From: Rossellomorea aquimaris
Lineage (GTDB): Bacteria; Bacillota; Bacilli; Bacillales; Bacillaceae_B
Direction of reading: 5' to 3'
Assembly: GCF_001877785.1 (NCBI RefSeq)
Contig: NZ_MINN01000096.1
Location: 62,001-126,000 of the forward strand
Length of the DNA stretch: 64,000 bases
Shown: one piece after another, positions 1 to 11,349 of the stretch
Layout of the letters: each line of letters starts with the position of its first letter
How positions within the stretch are numbered: the stretch's first letter is position 1
Translations under genes and position numbers: made by a program
The notes under the pieces: generated by a model
What the model saw: only the letters and a program-made list of their open reading frames with translations
Told to the model about the DNA's origin: nothing
Databases searched by the model: none

Positions 1-565
1 GAACTCCGCCTGAAGCCTTGACGCCGATATCAGGTCCTACTGTCTTTCTCATCAGAGCGATATCTTCAACAGTAGCCCCGCCTGTCGAGAATCCAGTAGA
101 AGTTTTCACATAATCCGCACCTGCTTCAACTGATAATTCACAAGCTTTAACTTTTTCTTCATCAGTCAACAGGCAAGTTTCAATGATGACTTTTGATAAT
201 GCTTTTCCTTTTGAAGCTGCAACAACAGCTTCAATGTCACGCTTCACCAGGTCGAAGTCGCCGCTCTTCAAAGCACCGATATTGATGACCATGTCCACTT
301 CAGTTGCACCTTTTTCAATGGCATCCTTTGTTTCAAATGCTTTTGTTTCAGGAGTGGAAGCTCCTAGTGGGAAGCCGATTACAGTGCAGACCTTAACTTC
401 TGTACCTTTTAAAAGTTCGCTTGAATAGTTCACCCAAGTCGGATTCACGCATACAGATGCAAACTTGAATTCTTTCGCTTCCTGGCAAAGAACTTCAACT
501 TGATCTTTCGTTGATTCTGGTTTAAGTAAAGTATGATCGATCATACTTGCAATATTCATAGTCAT
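1..565 (-). CDS. deoC: Deoxyribose-phosphate aldolase, C-terminal part cut by window edge
   Basis: Class I aldolase that cleaves 2-deoxyribose-5-phosphate to glyceraldehyde-3-phosphate and acetaldehyde in cytosolic deoxynucleoside catabolism. The visible 188 codons read with the family motifs [31 protein letters not shown] and YVKTSTGFS; the lysine in the last motif is the Schiff-base residue of the family. The frame is open to the left edge, so the C-terminus is missing. Two in-frame ATGs compete for the start (ending at 565 and 559). AAAGGAG lies close to the first and about 10 bases from the second, so the N-terminus is uncertain by two residues. The next gene, a glucosidase, lies upstream in the same orientation but is separated by its own terminator. 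Confidence 0.95.
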   Translation of the reverse strand, partial: MTMNIASMIDHTLLKPESTKDQVEVLCQEAKEFKFASVCVNPTWVNYSSELLKGTEVKVCTVIGFPLGASTPETKAFETKDAIEKGATEVDMVINIGALKSGDFDLVKRDIEAVVAASKGKALSKVIIETCLLTDEEKVKACELSVEAGADYVKTSTGFSTGGATVEDIALMRKTVGPDIGVKASGGV

Positions 566-710
566 ATCTCTCCTTTAACAGTTGTCCGTACCTCTAATAT
601 GATACCAAAACAGACAATAAAAAACGAGTTTTTATTTTAGGATATCCCGTTTTTTTGCTGGGAATGTATCTTTTTTGTAAGTGGTTACATTAAGTGGTAT
701 GTTCTTTCAA

Positions 711-742
711 AAAAAGCTGCCGGTCGTCATCCCCGGCAGCTT
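711..742 (-). terminator. Intrinsic terminator after the GH13 glucosidase
   Basis: AAGCTGCCGG and CCGGCAGCTT arms surround a short loop. Read on the minus strand the hairpin is followed by a run of seven T. It lies 10 bases after the glucosidase stop codon. Confidence 0.85.
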
Positions 743-752
743 CTCTACATTA

Positions 753-2414
753 TCATTTTACCCGATAGACTCTCGCTTCGTATGGCTTTAAGTTCAATTC
801 GCTTGCAGAAGTATGTGCTTCGACTGCGTGATTTGCCAGCAGCAGGTTTTCGGATGATACCTTGAAATCAAGTTCACAAACGGCATCTGCAGTTGAAAGG
901 TTTGTCACCACAAGCATTTTGTCCTTTTCACCGGTGCGTGTGTATGCGTAAATCTGTTCGTCTTCAGGGAGAAGCAGGTCATAAATCCCATATGTGAAGA
1001 CATCTTCTTCTTTCTTGAGTGAAATCATTTTCTTATAGAAAGAAAGGATCGAGTGCTCATCCTTCTCCTGAGCTTTTACATTGATTGTTTTATAATTCGG
1101 ATTCACCTTCATCCATGGTGTACCGGTTGTAAAACCGCTGTTTTCTTCACCTGACCATTGCATCGGTGTGCGGCTGTTGTCCCTGGATGAAGCCCATATG
1201 ATTTCCATGATATCCTCATGCTTCACGCCTTCTTCGCGTTTTAACCTGTACAGATTCTTCACGGCAACATCATCGTAGTCTTCGATGGAAGGGAAGTGGA
1301 CATTGGTCATTCCGATTTCCTGACCCTGATAGATGAACGGGGTCCCCTGCATCAGGAAGTACATCGCTGCCATTGCCGTGGCGCTCTCTTTCCAGTATTC
1401 CTGATCGTTCCCCCATGTCGAAACGACACGGGCCTTATCATGATTCTCAATGAAAAGGGCATTCCAGCCATTACCTTCAAGACCCTTTTGCCAGCGGGTC
1501 AGGACTTTCTTCAGTTCCACGATATCCAGATCCGGGTTTGTTTCGGCATCCCATAATCCCAAATGCTCAAACTGGAATATCATATCCATTTTCCCGTTTT
1601 CTTTTCCGACCCACAGCTCCGCCTCATCAGCCTTTACTCCGTTTGCTTCGCCGACCGTCATGACATCATAGTTCGAATACGTACGGTCTTTGAATTCTTG
1701 AAGAAAAGTGTGAATACCTTTTTGATTCATATGCATATCAAATGAAGACACATACTTTTTCTTTTTAGGGTTGGGCATATCAGGGAGACCCGGTCGCTTT
1801 TTAATATGGCTGATTGCATCGATGCGGAATCCGTCGATCCCTTTGTCAAGCCACCAGTTTACTGTGTCGTACAAAGCATCGCGGACTTCTTCATTTTCCC
1901 AGTTCAGATCAGGCTGTTTGGTTGAAAATACGTGAAGGAAGTACTGATCGGTCTTATCATCATACTTCCAGGCAGAACCTCCGAAAATACTTTCCCAGTT
2001 ATTCGGTTCCCTGCCTCCTTTGGCGTCCCGCCAAATATACCAGTCGCGCTTCGGATTATCCTTTGAGCTTGCTGATTCAATGAACCATGGATGCTCATCA
2101 CTAGTATGATTGAGTACAAGATCGATGATCAGTTTCATATCACGGCTGTGTACTTCTTCCAGCAGTTGATCAAAATCTTCCATCGTTCCAAAATCTTCCA
2201 TTATATCTTGATAATCGGAAATATCATATCCGTTGTCATCATTAGGTGACTTATACATCGGACAGATCCAAATGACATCTATACCCAGGTCTTTAATATA
2301 ATCAAGCCGCTGAATGACTCCCTGCAGATCTCCAATCCCGTCCCCATTTGAATCCTGAAAACTCCTTGGATAAATCTGATAGCCGACAGCTTCTCTTCGC
2401 CATGCCTTTTCCAT
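753..2414 (-). CDS. GH13 alpha-glucosidase (oligo-1,6-glucosidase family)
   Basis: Cytosolic exo-acting glucosidase of 553 aa, the usual length for the oligo-1,6-glucosidase/alpha-glucosidase subfamily, hydrolysing malto- or isomalto-oligosaccharides to glucose. GH13 conserved regions appear in order: DLVLNH near residue 100, GFRIDAISH near 198 (catalytic Asp nucleophile), VGEANG near 255 (acid/base Glu) and ENHDKARV near 325 (transition-state Asp). The residue after the catalytic Asp is Ala. In characterised relatives Val there goes with alpha-1,6 preference and Ala with alpha-1,4 or broad preference, so the oligo-1,6 label is not safe. There is no signal peptide. It stands alone without transporter neighbours. 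Two catabolite-type operators upstream suggest repression by CcpA or a LacI-family sugar regulator. Confidence 0.9.
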   Translation of the reverse strand: MEKAWRREAVGYQIYPRSFQDSNGDGIGDLQGVIQRLDYIKDLGIDVIWICPMYKSPNDDNGYDISDYQDIMEDFGTMEDFDQLLEEVHSRDMKLIIDLVLNHTSDEHPWFIESASSKDNPKRDWYIWRDAKGGREPNNWESIFGGSAWKYDDKTDQYFLHVFSTKQPDLNWENEEVRDALYDTVNWWLDKGIDGFRIDAISHIKKRPGLPDMPNPKKKKYVSSFDMHMNQKGIHTFLQEFKDRTYSNYDVMTVGEANGVKADEAELWVGKENGKMDMIFQFEHLGLWDAETNPDLDIVELKKVLTRWQKGLEGNGWNALFIENHDKARVVSTWGNDQEYWKESATAMAAMYFLMQGTPFIYQGQEIGMTNVHFPSIEDYDDVAVKNLYRLKREEGVKHEDIMEIIWASSRDNSRTPMQWSGEENSGFTTGTPWMKVNPNYKTINVKAQEKDEHSILSFYKKMISLKKEEDVFTYGIYDLLLPEDEQIYAYTRTGEKDKMLVVTNLSTADAVCELDFKVSSENLLLANHAVEAHTSASELNLKPYEARVYRVK

Positions 2415-2441
2415 CGTAACACCTCATCAAATTATTATAAG

Positions 2442-2457
2442 TACAAACGCTTACATT
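2442..2457 (-). promoter_or_regulatory. Candidate cre (CcpA) site upstream of the glucosidase
   Basis: On the minus strand the sequence is AATGTAAGCGTTTGTA, which fits the cre consensus TGNAANCGNWNNC apart from the final C. It lies about 30 bases upstream of the glucosidase start, where binding would block transcription. Confidence 0.5.
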
Positions 2458-2553
2458 TTGTTTTTGCCAAATATCTCTTCAGTGGAACTTCTTACTGGTG
2501 CACTTGGCTTGCTGCGCCTCAACAGTCGTGGTTACAACAAGCGTAACCAATGC

Positions 2554-2565
2554 GCAATCGTTTGC
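2554..2565. promoter_or_regulatory. LacI-family operator-like near-palindrome
   Basis: GCAATCGTTTGC is a 12-bp dyad centred on CG with one mismatch, typical of LacI/GalR-family operators. Read on the minus strand with one more flanking base (TGCAAACGATTGC) it also fits the cre core. It is about 140 bases upstream of the glucosidase start, so it could serve CcpA or a dedicated maltose-type regulator not in this window. Confidence 0.45.
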
Positions 2566-2713
2566 ACGAAATAGCTAAAAAAAATAAAATACCTCTTTGA
2601 TATGAACATTACTAGTTTACAACCTAAATCCTTTCTTAGCAATAGATAATTTTTAGAAAGTGGTTGATGGAAGCTGGAAGCAGGGGGATATGGTTTCACT
2701 AAATTAGAATTAT

Positions 2714-2813
2714 TATATTAGAGGATATTTTCGTGAATTAGAGCATAAAACTTTGATTTGGAGCATATATTTTCGATTTGGAGCATAAAGCTCCAGATTC
2801 AAGCATATATAAC
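2714..2813. repeat. Five degenerate tandem units, exact 20-bp period
   Basis: Five consecutive 20-bp units begin at 2714, 2734, 2754, 2774 and 2794. The two central units share GATTTGGAGCATA; the outer ones keep the ATT-GAG-ATA skeleton. This is most of the recognisable content of the 500-base gap between the glucosidase and mtaB. No ORF or promoter was recognised in it. Confidence 0.8.
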
Positions 2814-2862
2814 CAGCTCCCCTATATGTCCCCGGCAAAATATGCCTGTACCTTAAAAAATA

Positions 2863-2902
2863 CAGAATTCCTTCGAAAGCTCACACTTCCGTAGGAATTC
2901 TG
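2863..2902 (-). terminator. Intrinsic terminator after mtaB
   Basis: Arms CAGAATTCCT and AGGAATTCTG enclose a loop that itself contains complementary CGGAAG/CTTTCG. On the minus strand it is followed by TATTTTTT. It lies 13 bases past the mtaB stop codon. Confidence 0.85.
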
Positions 2903-2914
2903 CATAAAAATTAT

Positions 2915-4261
2915 TTAAATCGCAGCTTTTTTACTGCTGTTTTCATTATGATCTTCGAGCACCCGCACAAACTGACCTTCATTAAGCGGATAACCTGCTT
3001 TGGTGATCTTCACTTTAACAAGCTGACCGATCATTTCTTCCGTGGCAGGGAAGACGACTTTCAGGTAATTGTCTGTATAACCTACATAGCGGCCGTCATC
3101 ATATACTTCTTCAGGGATGGCTTCAAGCACTTCATCCTCAAAGTTTGACGCATATTCTTTTGCCAGTTGATTCGATAGTTCAATCAGGCGGTGAACGCGC
3201 TCATTTTTCACTTCTTCATCAATCTGGTCATCCATACGCGCGGCCGGTGTGCCGGTACGCTTGGAATATGGGAATACATGAAGCTCTGAAAATTTATGTT
3301 CTTTAATGAAATTGTAAGTTTCCATGAATTCTTCTTCTGTCTCACCGGGGAATCCGACGATGACATCAGATGTTACAGCCAGACCAGGAAGTGCTTTTTT
3401 AAGCTTTTCAAGTCTTTCTGCAAAGAATTCCATTGTGTACTTTCTGCGCATTCTCTTGAGGACCGTATTGGATCCCGATTGAAGGGGAACGTGCAGATGA
3501 CGGACTACGATATTCGATTGATCGATCACTTCGATGACTTCATCCGTCAGCTGACTGGCTTCAATGGAGGAAATACGGATCCGCTTCAAGCCTTTTACAT
3601 TTTGCTCAAGATCGCGAAGAAGCATGGCAAGATTATAGTCTTTCATGTCCTCTCCATACCCGCCTGTGTGGATGCCGGTCAATACGATTTCCTTGTAGCC
3701 TGCATCGACAAGCTGCTGAGCCTGTTTCACCACTTCTTCAGGGTCACGGGATCTCATCAAACCGCGTGCCCATGGAATGATGCAGAATGTACAGAAGTTA
3801 TTGCAGCCTTCCTGAATCTTCAGGGAAGCGCGTGTACGGTCCGTGAACGCAGGTACATCAAGTTCTTCATACACACGGTTCTTCATGATATTGGTTACGC
3901 CATTGATCGGCTGACGTTCCTGTTTGTATTCATCGATATACTCCAGCATCTTGCGGCGGTCCTGGGTCCCGACGACAACATCTACTCCCGGGATGGCCAT
4001 GATTTCGCCTGGTGATGTCTGGGCATAGCATCCTGTGACACAGATGACGCCGTCAGGATTCTTTCTGATCGCACGGCGGATGACCTGTCTGCTTTTCTTG
4101 TCGCCGGTATTCGTTACAGTACATGTATTAATGACATAAACATCGGCTATTGAATCATAGTCGACACGTTCATATCCTTCTTCTTTGAATAATTGCCAAA
4201 TGGCTTCCGTCTCATAGTGGTTCACTTTACAGCCTAATGTGTGAAACGCTACTGATGGCAT
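2915..4261 (-). CDS. mtaB: tRNA ms2t6A37 methylthiotransferase
   Basis: Radical-SAM methylthiotransferase that converts N6-threonylcarbamoyladenosine-37 of tRNA to its 2-methylthio form. The 448-aa product has the N-terminal MTTase domain with cluster cysteines in TLGCKV (Cys11), INTCTVT and VTGCYAQ, then the radical-SAM triad CNNFCTFC near residue 155, and a C-terminal TRAM-like region. I chose the ATG at 4261, giving MPSVAFHTLGCKV, because GAGGTG sits seven bases upstream. A longer open frame runs into rsmE but has no family support. It starts 5 bases after the rsmE stop, so it ends the dnaJ-prmA-rsmE transcription unit, as in other Bacillaceae. Confidence 0.97.
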   Translation of the reverse strand: MPSVAFHTLGCKVNHYETEAIWQLFKEEGYERVDYDSIADVYVINTCTVTNTGDKKSRQVIRRAIRKNPDGVICVTGCYAQTSPGEIMAIPGVDVVVGTQDRRKMLEYIDEYKQERQPINGVTNIMKNRVYEELDVPAFTDRTRASLKIQEGCNNFCTFCIIPWARGLMRSRDPEEVVKQAQQLVDAGYKEIVLTGIHTGGYGEDMKDYNLAMLLRDLEQNVKGLKRIRISSIEASQLTDEVIEVIDQSNIVVRHLHVPLQSGSNTVLKRMRRKYTMEFFAERLEKLKKALPGLAVTSDVIVGFPGETEEEFMETYNFIKEHKFSELHVFPYSKRTGTPAARMDDQIDEEVKNERVHRLIELSNQLAKEYASNFEDEVLEAIPEEVYDDGRYVGYTDNYLKVVFPATEEMIGQLVKVKITKAGYPLNEGQFVRVLEDHNENSSKKAAI

Positions 4262-4266
4262 TACAA

Positions 4267-5019
4267 TCACCTCATTAATTCTAATTGATAGCTCATGGCG
4301 GAAAGAACATACAAAGGAGCCGTCTCTGTCCGTAAGATCCTCGGACCAAGACCGCATATTAAAAAGCCTTCCTGCCTGCAGCGTCCGACCTCATCTTCAG
4401 TCAAACCGCCCTCCGGACCGAACACAACAAGGATGCTCTCTCCTTCATTGACAGTACCCAGGGTCTTAGAAAGATTGCTTTTCTCCCCGGACCGTGCCTC
4501 TTCTTCGTAAGCCACAAGTGTATAGTCAAATTGCTTACTCAGAGTCAATAATTCTTTAAATGAAACGGGGGAAGAAACGGAAGGCACGACATTCCTGTGA
4601 GACTGCTCTGCCGCTTCCTTCACGATCTTTTCCCAGCGGTCGAGTTTTTTCTTCGCCTTTTTTTCATCCCATTTCACGATGGAGCGATCCGCGGTAAAAG
4701 GGATAAATTGATCTGCCCCAAGCTCCGTTCCCTTTTGGAAGATTAGTTCCAATTTATCCCCTTTCGGCAGCCCGCTCGCAATAGCAACCTTGACTGGAAG
4801 CTCTTTCGAATCTGTTTCCCATTCTACTACCACGGCTTCCACCGAGTCACTGGAAATCGTTTCAATTCGGGCAACAGCAGAGGATTGATCGGGGAACACC
4901 ACAAAGATATGGTCATCTTCTTTCATCCGCATGACACGTACAATATGATGATAATCTTCCCCGGTAATGATGACCGGAGAAGATTCACTGTATCGTTTAT
5001 GAATGAAATATCGCTGCAT
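4267..5019 (-). CDS. rsmE: 16S rRNA m3U1498 methyltransferase
   Basis: SPOUT-class methyltransferase that N3-methylates U1498 of 16S rRNA in the assembled 30S subunit. It has 250 aa, normal for the family. The N-terminal PUA-like part contains GEDYHHIVRVMR near 20; the C-terminal trefoil-knot motifs are VVFGPEGGLTEDEV near 197 and GLGPRILRTETAPLY near 225, which form the SAM pocket. It sits between prmA (6 bases upstream) and mtaB (5 bases downstream), an arrangement conserved across Firmicutes that groups translation-machinery modification with the DnaK operon. Confidence 0.97.
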   Translation of the reverse strand: MQRYFIHKRYSESSPVIITGEDYHHIVRVMRMKEDDHIFVVFPDQSSAVARIETISSDSVEAVVVEWETDSKELPVKVAIASGLPKGDKLELIFQKGTELGADQFIPFTADRSIVKWDEKKAKKKLDRWEKIVKEAAEQSHRNVVPSVSSPVSFKELLTLSKQFDYTLVAYEEEARSGEKSNLSKTLGTVNEGESILVVFGPEGGLTEDEVGRCRQEGFLICGLGPRILRTETAPLYVLSAMSYQLELMR

Positions 5020-5025
5020 GCTGCC

Positions 5026-5973
5026 TCACTCCACCATAGGTTTTTGAGCAATGATGGCTACCCAGTCTTCCATCACCATTACTTCTTCAATCAGGAACCC
5101 TGCATGTTCAAGGGCTTCCTTTACCTCTTGTTTCTTGGGCTGGATGATTCCTGATGTGATGAAATATCCGCCCGGCTTCACAAGCTGAAATGCATCTTCT
5201 GTAAAGCGCAGGATGATTTCCGCCAAAATATTGGCTACGATGACATCTGCCTCAGCCGCAATACCGTTCAAAAGATTATTTTGATCAACCGTTACCCTGT
5301 CCTGTACTTTATTCAGCTTAACATTTAATCGCGCTGATTTCACGGCTACCTCGTCAAGGTCATAGGCTTTCACTTCGGAAGCAGCCAGCATCGCAGCAGC
5401 GATGGACAGGACACCTGACCCCGTTCCTACATCAATCACCGAGTCCTGCGGCTTCACGATGCGTTCAAGTGCCTGGATGCACATGACAGTGGTCGGATGT
5501 GTACCTGTTCCAAATGCCATCCCCGGATCGAGTTCGATAATCAGTTCATCACTGTGCACCGGTGTATAGTCCTCCCAGGTAGGCACAATCGTGAATTTAT
5601 CTGAAATTTTCACAGGGTGGTAATATTTCTTCCATGCCGTGGCCCACTCCTCTTCATTCACTTCCGATATCTCGACTTTGTTTTCACCAATGTCGATATC
5701 ATAAGTCACGAGATTCGTGATTCCCTGCTTGATTTCTTCCACCGTTTCCCCCAGGAAACTATTGACGGGTAAATAGGCCTTTACCAAAACGCCTTCACTT
5801 GGATAATCATCAGGATTGAGTTGGTAGATCTCCCCGAACATGTCCTCTCTTTCTTTTATCAAGTCAAACGGGTCTTCGATGACGACTCCGCTTGCCCCTG
5901 ATTCATGCAGGATATGTGAGACCGGTTCAATTGCTTCGTTTGTTGTAAGGATGCTAATTTCTGACCATTTCAT
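5026..5973 (-). CDS. prmA: Ribosomal protein L11 methyltransferase
   Basis: SAM-dependent methyltransferase that trimethylates ribosomal protein L11. The 315-aa product has an N-terminal substrate-recognition domain and a class I Rossmann methyltransferase domain with [13 protein letters not shown] near 150, the SAM-binding motif [13 protein letters not shown] near 180 and VANILAEI near 245. It follows dnaJ by 23 bases and precedes rsmE by 6, so it is probably co-transcribed with the heat-shock genes. Confidence 0.97.
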   Translation of the reverse strand: MKWSEISILTTNEAIEPVSHILHESGASGVVIEDPFDLIKEREDMFGEIYQLNPDDYPSEGVLVKAYLPVNSFLGETVEEIKQGITNLVTYDIDIGENKVEISEVNEEEWATAWKKYYHPVKISDKFTIVPTWEDYTPVHSDELIIELDPGMAFGTGTHPTTVMCIQALERIVKPQDSVIDVGTGSGVLSIAAAMLAASEVKAYDLDEVAVKSARLNVKLNKVQDRVTVDQNNLLNGIAAEADVIVANILAEIILRFTEDAFQLVKPGGYFITSGIIQPKKQEVKEALEHAGFLIEEVMVMEDWVAIIAQKPMVE

Positions 5974-5996
5974 TGATCTACCAACTCCGTTCTGAG

Positions 5997-7124
5997 TTAT
6001 TCGCCTTTAAAGGCTTTTTTTACTTTGTCAAAAAAGCTTTCGTGCTGTTCGTCCGGCACCTGGCCGCTGATATCAGCAAATTCTCTTAAAAGCTGTTTTT
6101 GTTTTTCAGTCAATTTAGTAGGTGTGACGACCTTCACTTGGACATTCTGATCTCCAGTGCCATAACCACGGACATTAGGAACCCCTTTGCCTTTCAGTCT
6201 GAACCTGGTTCCTGTCTGTGTTCCGGCAGGCACCTTCAATTTGACCTTGCCGTGCAATGTAGGGACTTCAATCTCATCCCCCAGCGCCGCTTGTGCGAAA
6301 GTGACAGGCATTTCACAGTAGATGTCGTCGCCGTTACGCTCAAAGAAGTCGTGCGAACGCACATGGAAAACGACATAAAGATCTCCAGGAGGACCTCCGT
6401 TGACGCCCGGCTCACCTTGCCCGGTAACACGAAGCTGTTGTCCATCGTCGATGCCTGCAGGGATCTTCACATTGATTTTTCGGCGTTTTTGAACTTTTCC
6501 TGCTCCGCCGCATGTAGAACATTTTTCTTTGATCTCTTTTCCTGTACCGTTACAGTAATGGCATACACGTCTGTTTACAATGCGTCCGAACGGAGTGTTC
6601 TGTTCAACATTCAATTGCCCGGATCCATTACAATGTGAGCATGTATGGACTTTCGTGCCGGGTTTCGCTCCTGTGCCGTGGCATGTATCACATTCTTCTT
6701 CTTTTGGTATTTCAATTTCTGTTTCTTTTCCGAACACGGCTTCTTCAAATTTCAGGGACATCGTATATTGGAGATCTGCACCCTGTCTCGGTGCGTTGGG
6801 ATCTCTCCTGCGTCCTCCGCCCCCGCCGAAGAAGGTATTGAAGATATCTTCAAAGCCGCCGAAACCGCCGCCTCCAAAGTCGGCTCCTCCGCCGAATCCC
6901 TGGTTTGGATCAGTGTGGCCGAAACGGTCATATTGAGCACGTTTTTGATCATCGCTCAACACTTCATAGGCTTCTGATATTTCTTTGAACTTTTGGTCTG
7001 CATCCGCCTCTTTATTAATATCAGGATGATATTTTTTGGAGAGTTTGCGGTATGCTTTTTTTATTTCATCTTTAGAGGCGCCTTTTCCGACACCCAGAAC
7101 TTCATAATAGTCCCGTTTACTCAT
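5997..7124 (-). CDS. dnaJ: Chaperone DnaJ (Hsp40)
   Basis: Co-chaperone that delivers unfolded clients to DnaK and stimulates its ATPase. It has 375 aa with all classical parts: J domain (residues 1-70, HPD in KYHPDI at 33-35), a Gly/Phe-rich linker (about 75-110), four zinc-binding CxxCxGxG repeats between about 145 and 210 ([32 protein letters not shown]) and the C-terminal substrate domains. The start has GGGAGTGG upstream. A hairpin between dnaK and dnaJ may reduce its expression relative to dnaK. Confidence 0.98.
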   Translation of the reverse strand: MSKRDYYEVLGVGKGASKDEIKKAYRKLSKKYHPDINKEADADQKFKEISEAYEVLSDDQKRAQYDRFGHTDPNQGFGGGADFGGGGFGGFEDIFNTFFGGGGGRRRDPNAPRQGADLQYTMSLKFEEAVFGKETEIEIPKEEECDTCHGTGAKPGTKVHTCSHCNGSGQLNVEQNTPFGRIVNRRVCHYCNGTGKEIKEKCSTCGGAGKVQKRRKINVKIPAGIDDGQQLRVTGQGEPGVNGGPPGDLYVVFHVRSHDFFERNGDDIYCEMPVTFAQAALGDEIEVPTLHGKVKLKVPAGTQTGTRFRLKGKGVPNVRGYGTGDQNVQVKVVTPTKLTEKQKQLLREFADISGQVPDEQHESFFDKVKKAFKGE

Positions 7125-7229
7125 AAAAACACCACTCCCGAATCGTTTGCATAAAGGTTATTTTAACATTGAGCTCCAATGATTATCAATAAAAACAATA
7201 GAAACGTTAAGAAATATACATACTCATAG

Positions 7230-7269
7230 AAAAAGCCAAAGCCAAGAACCGTCCTGACTTTGACTTTTT
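7230..7269 (-). terminator. Hairpin between dnaK and dnaJ (attenuating terminator)
   Basis: On the minus strand AAAAAG-T-CAAAG pairs with CTTTG-G-CTTTTT, giving a long stem with G-T wobbles that ends in a T-run. It stands directly after the dnaK stop codon. As dnaJ lacks an obvious strong promoter, partial read-through is likely. Confidence 0.7.
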
Positions 7270-7281
7270 CATTCATTGCTC

Positions 7282-9144
<1,863 letters not shown>

Positions 9145-9147
9145 CTA

Positions 9148-9711
9148 TTATTGATTTACTTTAACCATTGATGGACGGATTACCCTGTCCTTAAGCTTGT
9201 AACCTTTTTGGAACTCTTCTACGACGATATTGCTGCCGTAATTTTCATCTTCTGTCTGCATGACAGCTTGGTGAAGATGAGGATCAAATTCCTGGCCGAC
9301 CGCCTCGATCGGTTCCACACCTTCCTTCTTCAAGGCTTCAATCAGGCTGCGGTGAACCATTTCCATCCCTTGAAGGAGTGTTTTCGTTTGATCATTATCA
9401 ACTTCTATATTCAAGGCACGTTCAAAATTATCCAGTGCCGGTAAAAGTTCAGAGATAAGAGATTGAGCACGATATTTTTCCTTCGCTTCATTTTCTGCAT
9501 TTATGCGGCGGCGGAAATTATCAAAGTCTGCTCTTAATCGAAGATAACGATTTTCAGATTCATCAAGCTTTTCCTGCAGTTGAGAAAGCTCATCTGATTC
9601 CTGTTCCCCAGACTCCTGAGGCTCTTCGGCGAATACTTCTTCGACAACCTCTTCGTTGTCAGCCTTCGCTTGATCTTGTTCTTCCTGCTGATTCTTTGTT
9701 TCTTCAGACAT
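9148..9711 (-). CDS. grpE: Nucleotide exchange factor GrpE
   Basis: Exchanges ADP for ATP on DnaK. The 187-aa product has an acidic, low-complexity N-terminus, a long coiled coil (about 45-100, including [11 protein letters not shown]) and the C-terminal beta-wing ending in [12 protein letters not shown]. The open frame extends further upstream, but AAGGAGGTG eight bases before the ATG at 9711 fixes the start as MSEETKNQ. It lies between hrcA and dnaK, the standard class I heat-shock order. Confidence 0.97.
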   Translation of the reverse strand: MSEETKNQQEEQDQAKADNEEVVEEVFAEEPQESGEQESDELSQLQEKLDESENRYLRLRADFDNFRRRINAENEAKEKYRAQSLISELLPALDNFERALNIEVDNDQTKTLLQGMEMVHRSLIEALKKEGVEPIEAVGQEFDPHLHQAVMQTEDENYGSNIVVEEFQKGYKLKDRVIRPSMVKVNQ

Positions 9712-9809
9712 CACGTTCACCTCCTTACAAAAATGTTCGGCGTTTTCCCGTAATAAAGCCGCGGAATCAAGCGATTCCGGGCATGATAATCCTTTATACA
9801 ATATGTCCA

Positions 9810-10847
9810 CTAATCCTTGCTTTGATACAGTTTCGTCAAGACCTGCGACATATCGTTCGAAAAGAAATTAAGTAAGCTTACAACCCTCGAATATTCCATT
9901 CGTGTCGGTCCGATGATTGCAATGGAACCTAATTGCTCTTTGCCTATTGAATACGTTGCCGTTATAAGACTGCAATTCTCCATGGCAAGATGATCATTCT
10001 CTTTCCCGATTTTAATATTCAATCCGGTAGCAGACGGACGGATGAGATTATAGACACTCTCTTCCTGCTCAATCATCTCAAGCAGCATCCGGACTTTCTG
10101 TATATCATTGAACTCAGGTTGATTGAGAATGTTTGTCTTGCCCCCAAAGAACAACTTGTCGGTAACCGTAGAGTTAATGGAGTCCGTAATCGAATGCAGG
10201 ATAAAATCATAGTTCTGGATGTGTTCTTTTAATAGAATCGCCACCTCTTTCAAGATTTTATCGTTCAATTCGTTCAATGGCACCCCTGTCAAACGGTCAT
10301 TCAGGATATGGACCAATTTTTCAAGCTCCGCTGCATCCATTGCCGGCGGGATATGGAACAATTTATTTTCCACATGTCCGTTATCCGTCACGATGATGGC
10401 AATCGCGGTATCCTGGTTGAGCGGAACGAGCTGGATTTTCTTCAACTTGTTTTCCTTTAACTCAGGTCCCAATACGATTGTCGTATAATTCGTCAGCTCG
10501 GAAAGGATCTTTGCCGACTTTTGCACGACTTTCTCGAGTTCATATATCCTTTCTGAAAAAATCGAGCGCAGCGCATGTACATCCTGCTTCTGCAGTTTCT
10601 GCGGAGCTAGCAGGTGATCCACGTAATAGCGGTATCCTTTTTCAGACGGAACCCTGCCTGAAGAGGTATGGGTCTTTTCAATGAAGCCCAGATCCTCAAG
10701 ATCAGCCATCTCATTGCGGATGGTGGCAGAGCTGAATGAAATCTCATCCTTTTTGGATAAACTCCGTGAGCCGACCGGCTGGGCCGAAAGGATAAAATCG
10801 TCAATGATAACTTGAAGAATTAGAAGTTGTCGATCTGTTAACAACAT
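9810..10847 (-). CDS. hrcA: Heat-inducible transcription repressor HrcA
   Basis: Repressor of class I heat-shock operons, binding CIRCE and depending on GroEL for activity. The 345-aa product has the N-terminal winged-helix part ([18 protein letters not shown], then [17 protein letters not shown]) and the longer dimerisation/inserted domain. It is first gene of hrcA-grpE-dnaK-dnaJ. The ATG at 10847 is preceded by GAGGTGATG, and a CIRCE lies only 13 bases upstream, so the operon should be autoregulated. Confidence 0.98.
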   Translation of the reverse strand: MLLTDRQLLILQVIIDDFILSAQPVGSRSLSKKDEISFSSATIRNEMADLEDLGFIEKTHTSSGRVPSEKGYRYYVDHLLAPQKLQKQDVHALRSIFSERIYELEKVVQKSAKILSELTNYTTIVLGPELKENKLKKIQLVPLNQDTAIAIIVTDNGHVENKLFHIPPAMDAAELEKLVHILNDRLTGVPLNELNDKILKEVAILLKEHIQNYDFILHSITDSINSTVTDKLFFGGKTNILNQPEFNDIQKVRMLLEMIEQEESVYNLIRPSATGLNIKIGKENDHLAMENCSLITATYSIGKEQLGSIAIIGPTRMEYSRVVSLLNFFSNDMSQVLTKLYQSKD

Positions 10848-10859
10848 TCATCACCTCTG

Positions 10860-10886
10860 TTAGCACTCTGTTGTGATGAGTGCTAA
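10860..10886. promoter_or_regulatory. CIRCE operator, perfect
   Basis: TTAGCACTC, nine bases, GAGTGCTAA: an exact match to the CIRCE inverted repeat bound by HrcA. It is placed between the promoter and the hrcA ribosome-binding site. It is the only CIRCE I see in the window. Confidence 0.98.
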
Positions 10887-10899
10887 ATCTAATTAATAA

Positions 10900-10926
10900 A
10901 TTATCAAATCAGATTGTGGATGTCAA
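10900..10926 (-). promoter_or_regulatory. Probable SigA promoter of hrcA-grpE-dnaK-dnaJ
   Basis: On the minus strand a perfect TTGACA (10926-10921) is followed after 15 bases by GATAAT (10905-10900), ending just upstream of CIRCE. The spacing is short, so the exact -10 is uncertain. Confidence 0.6.
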
Positions 10927-11006
10927 TATATTAGATTTGGTGTTTTTCTTAAACTTGTCATCCTTCTTTATACCAGTACATCTCTCACTTTTACCGCCAC
11001 TGAACA

Positions 11007-11266
11007 CCGCTGTTGATTTCCGTGGAAGACTTCGCTTTCCGCTGGCGGTTGGTGAGCCTCCTCGTCGCTTCGCTCCTGCGGGTTAGAAAAGCGGAAGGGC
11101 TTTGGTCAGAGGCGGGTGGCATAAGGCGAATCGTCCACGAAGGCGTTCTTTGCCTTCTTGGGCGAGTTGACTTATGACATGTGCCTCTAAGCCCTGGAGC
11201 TGGACAAGTCTCACCTAACACGCTTTTCCCGCAGGAGTCTTCGTCTTCCACTCCAATCAACTGCTG
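11007..11266. mobile_element. MITE-like composite element with inverted ends
   Basis: The left end (GCTGTTGATTTCC, then GTGGAAGAC) and the reverse complement of the right end (GCAGTTGATTGGAG, then TGGAAGAC) are imperfect inverted repeats, and both arms also contain CTCCTGCGGG or CCCGCAGGAG. There is no ORF. Inside is one copy of the covarying stem element (11086-11208). The same end sequences recur at 61475-61851, and a left-end fragment at 41698-41750. This fills most of the 500-base gap between hrcA and hemW. Confidence 0.75.
11086..11208 (+). repeat. Covarying stem element, copy 1
   Basis: It begins GAAAAGCGG and ends GGAGCTGGACAA. The paired segments are AGGGCT with AGCCCT and CAGAGGC with GCCTCTA, separated on the 5' side by a five-base bulge TTGGT. 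The inner arm has GCGTTCTTTGCCTT. It is nested in the composite element at 11007-11266. Confidence 0.8.
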
Positions 11267-11349
11267 TGGCCGGTTAAAAAACGCAAATAGCGTTAACAGG
11301 AAGAGTTGTTAAGGCCTTTTACAATCAACTTTTTTTATAGTTGCATCAA

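Noticed and set aside
2714-2813. CRISPR array
   Set aside because: Units are adjacent 20-mers with no unique spacers and no cas genes; the same applies to 18263-18388 and 49581-49720.
3296-4015. 239-aa open frame on the plus strand
   Set aside because: It is antisense to mtaB and lacks a ribosome-binding site; the mtaB frame carries clear family motifs.
6099-6977. Several plus-strand frames opposite dnaJ
   Set aside because: Compositional shadows of the Gly-rich and Cys-rich dnaJ coding sequence.
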